Shown here in pieces: positions 34,092 to 44,620 of a stretch of DNA of 64,000 bases. Numbering within the stretch: position 1 is the stretch's first letter; each line of letters opens with the position of its first letter. The stretch is from Roridomyces roridus. Its lineage: Eukaryota; Basidiomycota; Agaricomycetes; Agaricales; Mycenaceae. The stretch spans positions 558,001 to 622,000 of the forward strand of contig JARKIF010000019.1 in NCBI GenBank assembly GCA_029378245.1, written 5' to 3'. The position numbers and the translations under genes were made by a program. A model generated the notes under the pieces. It was not told where the DNA came from. It saw only the letters and a program-made list of their open reading frames with translations, and did not search any database.

Positions 34092-35213
34092 ACTCCTGAG
34101 GTCTGGCGCACTGCGAGAGGTCGTAAGAAAGATCTAGGGGGCGAGAGGACAAATGAATATTACTGTACCTGCGCACACGAGGAGAACAAGTCTATTATCT
34201 CCTGGCATCCTCCGCCCGCCATGACCAATCGACGTGTACATACATGCTCATCACGGCTTGAAGAAAATCAATCGACGGCGATCACTGGGTTGTCGGTTAG
34301 AACAATGCCCCGGGGCATGCATGGTGGCTGCAAGTCCCCAATTGCAACAACACGCGGCGAGACATCGATATGCGTTGTGTACATACAATCCTGTTAATCG
34401 CGTTGGAGGAGAACGAACATTGGCGCAGTAATAAATAAAAATGCGTACCTCCCGAGATGCGAATCGAATCGCGATGATTGTCGACATCGAAACGAGGTGC
34501 GCTCGGAATACTCTGTCGCCAAATTAATTCGACGGGTAGTGAGGGAGGCTCACGAGAAGTGGGTCCAGTTGAGGTTGCCTGCGGACACGACGAGGAGAAT
34601 ATATCCTGAGGCCTGAGGTTTGGCGCACTGCGAGAGGTCGTCAGAAACTAGAGGGCGGTAGGTCATATGAATATGAATATACTGACCTGCACTGGCAGGT
34701 TATGCAGACACATCTCCTCCCGCCAATCGGCGCGTACATGCTCATCACGATCGAGAACGCTCGGAAAAATCAATCATCGAATCAACGGCGGCCAGGGTCT
34801 TGTCGGTTAGAACAATGCCCGGGGGTGACGGCTAGCTATAGGTGGCTGTAGGTCCCCAACACGCGTGCGCGGCGAGTGAGGGCGAGTGAGCTCGCCTATC
34901 TATCGATAAGTAGGCGTTGTCGTGTACATACAATCCTGTTGATCGCGTTGGAGGAGGAACGAACATTGGCGCAGTAATGAAAATAAACATGCGTACCTCC
35001 CGAGATGCAATGATAAGTACTAGCCTATCAATAGGCGTCGTCGTGTACCATATCAATCCTGTTCATCGCGTCGGAGGGACGAACTTTGGCGCGGCGATAC
35101 ATAAACGAGGGTGCCCTCGGAATAAATCTATCGCTAAATTCATTCAATGGGTAGTAAGCGAGGGGCGGCAGGTAGGCTCACGAGATTGTGGGTCCAGCGT
35201 GGCCTCGTGTAGT
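34092..35213. repeat. tandem duplication, ~0.5-0.6 kb units
   Basis: Unit 34092-34602 is repeated at 34603-35213 with moderate divergence. Shared blocks in the same order: TGGCGCACTGCGAGAGGTCG, GTCGGTTAGAACAATGCCC, ACGAACATTGGCGCAGTAAT, GCGTACCTCCCGAGATGC and GGCTCACGAGA. A partial third copy of the GTTGGAGGAACGAACATTGGCG block lies near 35065. Non-coding. Confidence 0.75.
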
Positions 35214-36085
35214 GCTGCACGGTCGGCGGAGGTCGACGTGGGGTTCACCGTTCAAGATACAGAGATACGGATTTTGAGCCTGACAGTGACGGGGCGAATG
35301 AGTGAATACGTCCACGTCGAACAATGACGAAAGGACCGACCTAATTCTGGCCTGGCGCCTAGATTCGAACGGCTCCGTACTGGATGAATCATATTCGGGT
35401 TCCGTAGCTCGTAGCCCTCGAGTCATGCAATGCAATCCCGGCGGGCGGCTATGTGGTAGTAATTCGAGCGACCACGGGATACTCCGAGAGATGTAAATAC
35501 GTCGTCGGTAGATCTGGTGGGTAGAAAGCAAAAAAATAGACTGAGCACGAGGTACTCTGCAGAATACAAGGGCGCCTTGTACCCTTGGAGGAGACAACCA
35601 GTCTGACTCTTTAGGCGAAGAGGACAATGCACGGTCGGCGGAGCACGACATGGGGGTCAAGATTCAGAGATATGGGATGTACAGGAGATATAGATTTGAT
35701 CCCATAAGCTGAAGGCCTGACGGGGCGAATGAGTGAATACGTCGACGTCGGCCAATGATGAATTAATGACGGAGGAGCGACCTAATTCTGACTCTGGCGT
35801 CGGGGATGGCGCCTAACTGAAAATGCAGAGGGCGGCTCCGGCCCAAAAAAAAATTACGGGATGAATCATGATTCATAGCGCCCCAGAGTCATGCAATCCC
35901 GATTCGCGGCGCCTATGTGGTAGTAATTTGAGGTGACCGACCGCGGGATACTCCGAGAATGGCGATTTAGATGCAAGTACATACGTTCGTCGGTAGATTT
36001 GGTGGGGAGCACGAGGCGCTCTGCAGAATACAAGGGGGCATTGTACCCTTGAAGGGGACAACCAGTTAGGCGAAGAGGACAATGC
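35214..36085. repeat. second tandem duplication, ~0.42-0.46 kb units
   Basis: Unit 35214-35628 is repeated at 35629-36085. Shared blocks in order: GCACGGTCGGCGGAG, GGGGCGAATGAGTGAATACG, CGACCTAATTCTG, TATGTGGTAGTAATT, GGGATACTCCGAGA and TTAGGCGAAGAGGACAATGC. It ends about 400 bp before the Clp1-like gene. Confidence 0.75.
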
Positions 36086-36455
36086 GAGTGTGTGGACCTA
36101 CAGGGATCAACTTGCTGATGGGAGAGACTGGTATCGGGCAGCGTGGGTCGAGATGCAGCCTCGAGGACGCGGAGGTGCATGCAGAGTGACTGATTGGCGC
36201 TGTAGAAGGCGGGAATTGAGCGGGAGGAGACGAGTCATTGAGACGCAAGGGGAACAAAGAGTCATTTTGGTGGGAATCTTGCAGAGGGGTACAATGGCGT
36301 TGGGAGGAGGAGATGAGGAGACTGTCCGGAAAAGGAAGGGCGGGCCCAAATGTTTGGCACTCGCATCATTCGCCCGAAAAAGACACAAGGCGCGTGGATA
36401 GCCCTAGTTCTCTTTTTGACACTCCCTTTTGACTCCCAAAACGGACGCGAGCGCG

Positions 36456-36462
36456 TATATAA
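36456..36462 (+). promoter_or_regulatory. TATA box of the Clp1-like gene
   Basis: TATATAA lies 37-43 bp before the ATG at 36499. An out-of-frame ATG at 36480 lies so close to it that the transcript probably starts downstream of that ATG. Confidence 0.6.
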
Positions 36463-36498
36463 CGACTCTCGACTCTACCATGGATAACTCACAACACA

Positions 36499-37374
36499 AT
36501 GCTCGTCGCGCCCGCCTACTCCCACCAGTCCTCCCGCCGCTACCGTGACGAGGCCCCGGCGGCCGCTCCACCGCCAGCGATGCAGCTGCCCCGGACCCTT
36601 GCACGACCAGCGTTCACCGACGTCTCTCGTGAGGCGCTCGCAGCTGCTGCCCCCGATCTCGCGGCTGTGCCCGCCGAGTTTATCCGCCACGGCCTGCGTG
36701 CCAAGGCTCCGCAGATGCAGGCTGGCATTGCTGCCCTCGCACCCTCGCACCTGCCTCAATCCATCCCAAAATCGCACCTCCCCTCGACGCTCACCGTGCC
36801 GCTCCGTGCGACGTCCGCGGCCCATCCGAGCTACCCCACGCACGTGCTCGCCGTCACCTCGTCCAAGTCACGATCAGAGCCAGCGAGCCTCTTCCCCGTA
36901 CATGGAGTCGTCCTCGCAGCCCACTGCGCCAAACTGCCCCGGCTGCCTCCAGCCCAACACGGCTCGCGCTCATCCGCAACGCTGCCCGTGCTCCCCTTCT
37001 CCCTCCCCTCCCCACAAGCATTCACAATCCTGCACCCATACATGTACACACACCGCCTCGATGCAGCACTCGCAGCGCTCCTCCCTCTGCCCCCCGCATT
37101 CCTCGAGACCCTCGCTCCCGGGCCGAGCGCCGACGCCCCCCATGCACGCGTATCAGCCGCCCTCTCCTCCCGCTCCGCCATCCACGCACTCGCAGCCCAC
37201 CTCGCTGCCTCTGCAGGCGGCAGCCTCTCCGCGCTCATGGCACACGCCGGGCACGTCAAAGAGCTGTGGCAGGACATGGTCGCCCTCGGGTTGTATGATG
37301 CCGAGTTGTGGGATGCACTGGACCTCGCGTGGGAGGTCGTGCTTGCCGCACTGAACCTCGCTGCTGCGCAGTAG
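36499..37374 (+). CDS. clp1: Clp1-like protein (clampless-1 family)
   Basis: A single uninterrupted frame codes for 291 residues. The N-terminal part contains LPRTLARPAFTDVSREAL. The central block FPVHGVVLAAHCAKLPRLPP, then LPVLPFSLPSPQAFTILHPY with MYTHRLDAALAALLPLP, and the C-terminal block VKELWQDMVALGLYDAELWD are, from memory, the signatures of the basidiomycete Clp1 family. In Coprinopsis, Clp1 is required for clamp-cell formation and lies downstream of the A mating-type homeodomain heterodimer; the Ustilago homologue acts in dikaryotic growth. It is shorter than the Coprinopsis protein (about 365 aa as I recall). Composition is strongly GC-rich and alanine-rich compared with the MYND genes. 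A TATA box precedes it and no in-frame upstream ATG extends it. The C-terminal half is duplicated at 47.85 kb. Confidence 0.85.
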   Translation: MLVAPAYSHQSSRRYRDEAPAAAPPPAMQLPRTLARPAFTDVSREALAAAAPDLAAVPAEFIRHGLRAKAPQMQAGIAALAPSHLPQSIPKSHLPSTLTVPLRATSAAHPSYPTHVLAVTSSKSRSEPASLFPVHGVVLAAHCAKLPRLPPAQHGSRSSATLPVLPFSLPSPQAFTILHPYMYTHRLDAALAALLPLPPAFLETLAPGPSADAPHARVSAALSSRSAIHALAAHLAASAGGSLSALMAHAGHVKELWQDMVALGLYDAELWDALDLAWEVVLAALNLAAAQ

Positions 37375-38400
37375 GAGGAGGCTTAAAAGATCCTTTTTCT
37401 CTTTCTCTTCACGCATACAATACCCCCTCGCACCCCAACTGTAGCATTATGATGTCTTTCCTCTTCGTCCATTCGACGCTGTTTTCATAGCTGTGTGTGT
37501 CTATAGTACCGCTGGCAATATTAATTTGTTGTATCGTGGATCATTTTCGTGTGCCTTTCGGCTTTGTTGGCTTGGAAAGAGATTCAGAGGCGATCATTTC
37601 TCTCTGTAGACTTCGTTCGCAGCACCATCATGCCATGGTCACCACACCACGTCTTGATCCCAGGAATTCTGCGTCTCAATCCATGACTCAACGGATGTAT
37701 ATCGCTAGGTGGAGCCCCGGGACACTGAGTGGCGAAAAGAACGTGCAGGCCTTTGATGAGCTCTGGATGATCATGAGTTGTATATGGGCATCGGTCAAGA
37801 CTCAAACTCTCCGTTCTGCATGCCGGACAAGACAACGGGGCATCGGATATCGACGAACCCGAGTTACTAGTACTACGGCTCCGAGTCGGATTGTATGCTT
37901 GTGGAGACGAATTCGAAGGGAGTGGTGGAAGTGGAAGTGACTCTCTCCTCAGTCCTGTTCACGCTGAGTGTGGATTTTCGGGCCGTCTGCAGAGTGTCAC
38001 TTGGTATGGATGGCCCTTTCAAGAACTGTATGCGACTTTTCTGATGCAATGGGCTCATCGCTGCCATCTAGCATCCACTACGATATCACGTTGGAAGGAG
38101 GTACCCCCCTCGACCTCCACACGCCTCGGAGGTGAAATTCTTGACAGTTAAAGGTGAGCGAGCGTCGTAGTTCAACTTCCCATGGCTGCGATCTCAGCTG
38201 TTCAAAGTACTCGTGGACCTACCCACCAAAATCTCCTTCGAGTTCGCACCTCTGTTCCCTGCGTCGAGCCCTTCAAGCTGTATGCCAAGACAGTAAGTAC
38301 ACTGGGACTCGATGAATTCGCGCCGAGCGGCGATCTAACACACTCAATTGCAATTTCTCATGGCGGTTTGTCTGTCAAGAACGGCACCTGGGCCGAAAGC
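37375..38400. other. 3' flank of the Clp1-like gene, part of a segmental duplication
   Basis: The first ~170 bp are nearly identical to 48277-48445 (same 3' UTR). The rest matches 48450-49140 more weakly, for example GACTCCGAGTCGGA-like, GTGACTCTCCTCA and GGCCGTCTGCAGA blocks. Scattered frames suggest a decayed gene (48645-49136 has one 163-codon frame), but I recognise no domain and the two copies do not share a conserved frame. Confidence 0.55.
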
Positions 38401-39437
38401 TTTCCGCAGCGCCATTGATATCCAGAAACACGCACGGAGCTGTTGCACGAGTGGTAGGGTGGGTATTCACGGGCGAACCGATGTCGGACGCAGCCCCGGC
38501 GCCCGCTTGAGCAGACAAGGAGCATGACGGGCAGATGGCTCGTAAAATCCACCGAAGAGTCCCAAAAGAGTCCAAGTAGTATCGAGTAAAATCCTGGTGC
38601 AGAAGAGCGAAGACAAACGACCTAGGCCAGTTCGATTTGATCAAGGATAGTCGCTGGAAATTCAAAGTAGAGCGGATCCGGAGGCGCGGCGGCGGGGCGG
38701 TAATCATCACGGTCTGAAGACAGATGACCACATTCGCGCCGCGCGGACCAGCCGCGATTTCTTCCTAAGTATTACGCAAGTACGCGGGAGTTGCTGCGTT
38801 CCTAGCGAACGCCATGGTGGTCAAGAGCAAGATTGAGTCTGATTGGATCATCGCACTGCCACATCAATGCTTCTTGCCCAGAACTTCCATCGTCAGTACC
38901 CCATTTCTATCGCGGTTCAGGAGCTACATAGGGAGGAAAACTGGCAACACTCGGGTACTCTCTCGGGTCATTTCCATCAGCTGAATTCACCTCTTCGGTC
39001 TTACTGTGGACTTGCTCACAACTTGCTCATCGGACCTTGACTCGACCGGGCGGGCTGCTAGGATCGTCGGCGAATTGAGTGCGTACATGGTTTTCTTTAG
39101 GTGGATCGAAGAGGATAAGGGTACCAACTATATCTCGGGGGCGTTGACTCGGAGATCGACGCTGAATTGGCGGAGTCGCTCAGTGCACCGCATTGCACTG
39201 GTCTACTAGATTAACTGGCTGCCATTCAAAAGACTGACGTCTACTTTTCTGCGGTCACCTTTGAATTGTCCCCTTCAAGTATGGAATGAAACATTAGCGG
39301 AGGTTCCTATGAAACGCCGGCGCTGAATCGAAATTATCGCATCCCCGAGGACAGAGTCTAAAGATACACAGCCTGTACGAGATACATAAAGATCCTCGAC
39401 TGTGGATCTCCCGCGCCCGCTTCCCTCCCATTTGATC
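38401..39437. other. intergenic region
   Basis: No recognised gene. Frames are short and no splice arrangement gave a known domain. Confidence 0.4.
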
Positions 39438-40900
39438 ATGGCATCCAATTCAACTTCCGCGGAGTTGTTGGCTGGGGAAAGCATGATGTATCACAACTTC
39501 ACCTTGACGGTGGCGACTTTCTTCTTCGGTGCGTTTAGCTCGGATTCAACACACTACCCAGCCACCTGACCGTTTTCCCTCAGGCGGATATTCAGTCCTC
39601 ATCCTACTCTCAACGCGCATGATGCTGTGAGCACGCGAATCGCCTCTTCTGCGACATTCTAAGTTCCCACAGGAAACGCGGTCTGAAAACACGATCTCTC
39701 CGAGTTCTCTTCTTCGTCGGACTGTTCATGTACATCATCTCTGCGACATTCTGGACCTACTCCCTGGTCTACGTCGTCGGTATCGTCCAGGCGTACATCG
39801 ACCCGCAGAACGACCAATGGATGCGGTTCGCTACTCAGACCTCTCATCTAGTCACGTTCTTCAATGCAATTGTTCTCGTCAACGTGCGTTCCAAGTTCTA
39901 AAGCCCGTCCCTTTGCGCAAGCCTGACCGAATTTCTAGTTTGTTTTGAGCGATGGAATCGTCTGCTGGCGCTCATGGGTCATCTCCCGGCGAGATTATCC
40001 CAAACTGATCGTCCTCCCTGTCGCATTCTGGGCATTCACGATTTGTGAGAACCCCAATGCTATCCCTCAACGCTTACATCATCCTCATCTTAGTGTCAAC
40101 CACCGCACTCATTATTATGCGAATCTGGGACCTCCCCAACAAGCGATGCGCGATTCCAAGCCTTTGGTCAGAGCCATCGAGGTGCTCCAACTGCAGAATA
40201 TGATGACCTCGTTGCTCTCGAATATATCCGCGACGGGACTCATCGGGGCTTAGGCATGGCGGCACAGACGAGTGATGAAGGACAACTTTTATAACCTTCA
40301 AGGACACAAGTTGAAGCAATCGAGAGCTACTCAAGCCATGGTTCTACTTATAGAGTCCGGGGTGTTGTATTGCCTCACCGGGGTACGTAGTACGCTGTTG
40401 CTACGGGGCGGGTTCTCACTGCCTTCATCTAGGTCCTGGGCACCGCCTCGCAACTCATTCATCTACCATTCGGGACGCTAAACGATATCATACTGTCTGC
40501 TAATATCCAATTTGCTGTCCGTTCAACATTCCACGTTCTCGTTCAAATACCCAACTGAATGGAAAACTCACAGGGTGCATACGCACCGGCCCTCCTACTG
40601 TTGATCAGTAATCACCAATCCGAGGACAGCGACATAGAGTATCTGGGTACCCTGCCCATCTCGATGCCGAGTGGCACCCTTGCAGCGCCTCAGACGCGTA
40701 CGGCAAGTCAACAGAGATCGAGACTCGCACAGCCGAGTACGCTTCAATTCGCTGTAAGCGTATCTGTTTCTCGATCTGTTTCCGTGGGGATGGATTCGAC
40801 GCAGTCCAGTCCGACGAGGGATCAATGGGGGGTGGAGGGGGTGAAGGGGGCCAATGAGGGATTTGAGGCGGAGCTCGAGAAGAATAGAATAACTGTATGA
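39438..40900 (+). pseudogene. seven-helix mushroom membrane protein, damaged
   Basis: Exons from the ATG at 39438 join across ~50 nt GT-AG introns (39529-39583, about 39628-39672, about 39884-39938, about 40044-40092, then about 40381-40430 and 40518-40574). The product has repeated hydrophobic helices: LRVLFFVGLFMYIISATFW, a segment around VTFFNAIVLVNFVLSDGIVC, LIVLPVAFWAFTILSTT, and later MVLLIESGVLYCLTG. The SDGIVCWRSWVI block is typical of a large family of unknown Agaricomycete membrane proteins. After IWDLPN the frame shifts (about 40135-40150), and a TAG at 40251-40253 stands where the helix LIGA-AWRHRRVMK reads through, probably replacing AAG. The C-terminus (serine-rich, acidic) continues to 40900. 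Likely a recent pseudogene. Confidence 0.65.
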
Positions 40901-41019
40901 GAGCAGCAAGATGCGTTTGAGAGGAAGACCTTGTACACTTGCTGTAAGCTTGAATTGTTCGAATCAAGTTGAGATGCTTAGACTTTTCCTACGGGTCTAG
41001 CGCGGTTCTGTTGTCTCTC

Positions 41020-41850
41020 GCCAACCCACGCGAGACGAGAATGTAAAAGGAGGAGTCGGTATGGCAGGTATAGTGTAGCAAAACTGTTTTTTGACACATG
41101 TCTTGGTTTTGGGAGGAAAAAGAACACAACTCAGGGCCTTGACCACCAGAAAAGGAAACAGCTGTGCCGATTAGACAAAAAACGACACAACCTAAAAAAG
41201 CGGCTGAAACAATCAACACAACCATCATGTTCAACGCCAAATGGCACAACCACAAACTTGGGTCTATTGGTTTTCAGAAAATCAGGTTCAACTTGCCGAA
41301 ATCATTGCTGGTGATTATCAATGACAAGATCATAACACTGCCTAGTTGATCGGCGGAATTGACATGACATTCTGAGGTGAATTGTTAACACTTTCGGATT
41401 TCCATTGACTGCAGCTTGTTGTGAGAAGGTGCGCAATATCTATCCAAGGTCCCGACCGCACCACACTCGCAGCCCTCGGAACAGATAAATGAACTGTGAC
41501 CTACATCATCAGCATGCGGCATGCCAGGAAAGGTTGATGGCAACATCGGGGATCAAGAATCGATGTAAAGGGAATTTGATCCGTCTGCCAGTTTGTCATC
41601 TGAACTTTACAAATCAAGTTCATTCCCAAAGCTAGGTTGTGTCGTTTTTGTGTCAAAAGTTGAACCTGTGTCGTTTTTGCAGGTTGTGCTCCTTTGTTCA
41701 AATCAAGTTGTGTCGTTTTGCGTGAATTCCTCTCAGGTTTTGCTACAGTATACCTGCCATAAGTCGGCGTCGAGGGAGTTGATGAATTGTAACTTTATCT
41801 ATGTGTTGTGTATGTAACTTTCTTGAATTTTCGCGTATCGCGTGCAGTAA
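41020..41850 (+). pseudogene. 3' tail relic of another MYND copy, split by a MITE
   Basis: GTAAAAGGMGGAGTCGG directly before the MITE and AGTCGGCGTCGAGGGAGT directly after it match the end and 3' flank of MYND copy I (47817-47846). The next bases include GTAACTTTCTTGAA, as in the flanks of A and B. No zinc-finger exon remains. This suggests a tenth copy once stood directly before copy I. Confidence 0.5.
41060..41761. mobile_element. 702 bp inverted-repeat element, copy 1
   Basis: The ends are TATGGCAGGTATAGTGTAGC at the left and the complement of TATGGCAGGTATACTGTAGC at the right. An exact 6 bp duplication, AGTCGG, flanks it (41054-41059 and 41762-41767). The interior is AT-rich with repeats of GTGTCGTTTT and has no coding capacity. 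A relative lies at 57426-58121. Confidence 0.8.
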
Positions 41851-41995
41851 TAAGTACTATTAGCCGAAAGTTTTCCTTATACCCATCTCCCAATTGTTCC
41901 ATGGCCAGTAGCGGACGACTCGCTATAACAACGTCGGGCTTTTACGGACAAAATAAAATCGGTGGTTGAGACTCGGAAAGAGTTTGATACGCTGG

Positions 41996-42010
41996 ATTTG
42001 GTGGGCAAAC
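41996..42010. promoter_or_regulatory. palindromic upstream motif, MYND copy I (degenerate)
   Basis: ATTTGGTGGGCAAAC, preceded by AGTTTGATACGC, as in copy A (GGTTTGATACGC before the motif). It lies 491 bp before the ATG, further than in other copies. Confidence 0.4.
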
Positions 42011-44544
42011 AACCTCGCTTGCTTCCGCACTACGACCACGGCCATACTCAGACTCGCTTTGCTCTCTCTCCGGGAACCTATTCGATTCTCGAGTCTTTAC
42101 CTTCATTCATTTTACGTACTCAATGTCGACTTGCAACGGCTCGGAGTAGAGCTCCAACCGTTTCGTTTTCGTTTGCCGGAGGGTGCAAACGAAACGGTTA
42201 CGTAACTCGGATGGTCGTTTCAATACCCCATTATGAGCAGGAAGGTTGCAGCTCACTTGTGGAAGGCCCCACAGGCCCAAAATCAGCAGAATAGACGTGA
42301 ATTAGATACCGTTTACATACCGTTTCCGTTTACCGCTTACAGACCGCCGCAAACGAAGCGGTTAAAAATACCGTTTCCAAACTGTTTGAAATAGTTTCCA
42401 ACGGAAACGGTTGGAGCTCTAGCTCGGAGTCAATGTCTAGGCGTGGGAATGGTGGCACTGCCTGATTGACCCCTCATTTTTTTTTCCTTTTGACGAACAC
42501 CATGCTGGATCCAGACGGGGACGAGATTTTTCTCCAGCTCCTTGTTTCCGCACGCTTTGCGCCCAATGGGAACGTTCTTGTGAAGGAGGTCTCTCGCAGG
42601 CTGCGCATTTCAGGCACGGATACGATGCGGGGGCTCAAGAAATGCCACGAGTCGTTCGAGACCATTGATGCTGCACTCGACAACGTCTACGCTCGGAGTC
42701 GGGAGCATTCAGACGATCAAGTAGCCTCCGATCGCCTCGCTTCGGCCATCCTTTCTATCTACAGTCGCATGGGAGAGGATAACATCCTCCGAAAGCGTAT
42801 TCTTTCCGAGACTCGTGCGGCTTCTTTTCGGTTACGTTGCTTCAGAATTCCTGACCATTCTAGGGTTTCTGGAGAGAGCCATGGCTCTTTTGGCCTCCCC
42901 GTGGGCACGAGAAAATGTCGTCATCGCCCTCGGCAGAATTTCAGACCAACATGACGGGCATGTTCTACAGGCCATTGCACGCTTCACGCCCACCATTCTC
43001 GATTGCGCCGAACCCCACCTGGGCCAGCTGAATTTTGTGGAAAAGATCGTCGGTGTGCTGACGCGTGCCATGGCATCCGCCCTCTTTGCCGACACACCCG
43101 ATCCCGAAATCCAAGCCGCGCTGCCACGTCTCCTACGATTCATGCTGAGCGTCGTCCACCTCCCAGGCTCCTCCTCGCTCAGCTTCGACTACCTGTGCAT
43201 CGTTTGCCATCAGGTTGCACTCAGCTGTCCAGCTCTCCTCCTCTCCAACCCAGATGCTATCGAATTTCTCGTTGCCTGCGCTCGGTCACCCGATCTTTAC
43301 ACTCGAATAACCTCACAGCGCGCTCTGATCGATGCGTGTGCTCAATTTCAATTGGCCAGCACCCCGGAGAATGCACAGATAGTAGTGGAGCGTACCTCCG
43401 GGGGCCTCTTCGAGTCGGCACAGGCATATTATCGTGACAGAGAGCCTTTCATCGCCACGCTCCGTAAAGACGAAGAAAAGCTGGAGGCTCTCGCAGACGA
43501 GTACGAGACAAACCCAAACTGCTCGCACTCGGAGCTGGGACAAGAACTTGCGGCCTTGATTTTGCATCGCGAGATGACTATACGAGGGTGCACTTATCAT
43601 AATGCTAGGGGTGGAGCGGAGTTGCTTGAGATGCTACGGGTGTGCGAAGCTGCTGTTCGGAAGGATGCGGACGAAACGAATCAATTGAATGTCACGGCTG
43701 ATGTTCTCCGCATTCACATCCTTGTTTCTCAAGGAGAGCTCAACGCGGCATCCAACTACGCTCAGGAAGCTCTCAAGCGGCACCCCTCTGTACCTTTTTT
43801 CTATTACATCCTCGCCAGTTTGGGATGCTGCGGGGACAGGGACATTTCTAAAGTTCTTTACGCAGATAAAGGGTTGCAGTATGTCGATGGCATGACGGAC
43901 TACCTGCAGCAAGAGCTGCTCTACCTCACCGTCTGCTATTCTCATCTTGTTGTGGCTCGGATGGCGCAGGCATCCCCCTCCGAATTGCGCGTCAACGAGG
44001 TCAACGCGTTGATAAACAAGGCCTTGGCCAACACAAATACCTTCTTTCAAACGGTGACACAGATGGATCACTCCCACATGCCATTGATGACGGCGGTTGG
44101 GGAGTAATAACTGTACCATTAATGCAATGCCCCCGGTGATAGGTGGGGGCAATGTTGCATTATTGACGGTCTCTCACCGCCCGTGAGATGGATGGTAATG
44201 CAATGTCCCGTTGTTTTCGAGGGCCTCAGGGTTTTATTTCTGAGTTTAATTTCACATTTCAAATGGCTTTTTTAATGGCATAGTTTTCATTCTCAGATTG
44301 ATCGCTGTTGTTTGATCGCGGTTATCGCTGGATCATTTTTGATGGTGATGGATGGATGAATCATTTTTGATAGACGGATCAGTTTTTGATGGTGATGAGT
44401 TAGATCATTTTCTGATGGTCATTGCCAGTAGCCACTGTTGATCAATTGCAGATGCGGCTCATCACATCAGCCATCAAATCATGATGGACATCAAAGTTGT
44501 GGCCCGCATTCCGGCCTACAGGAGCTTCCTATATACCTTTGACT

Positions 44545-44620
44545 GGAAATGCTTGGTTAGCTCAGGGAATGCAAAACACTGTGGAAAAGCTGGCATCAAA
44601 ACCCGGGTGCCCCCTTTTTT
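44545..44620 (+). other. tRNA-like Pol III unit (SINE-like)
   Basis: GGTTAGCTCAGGG is a good A box. About 40 bases later CATCAAAACCCGGG is a weak B box, followed by a run of seven T (terminator). Not a functional tRNA as far as I can fold it. Confidence 0.35.

Noticed and set aside
36480..36548. Upstream ORF overlapping the Clp1-like start
   Set aside because: The ATG lies only about 20 bp after the TATA box, so the transcript probably starts downstream of it.
36545..37354. 269-codon frame overlapping the Clp1-like gene
   Set aside because: A shadow frame of a GC-rich gene; the Clp1 signatures are in the other frame.
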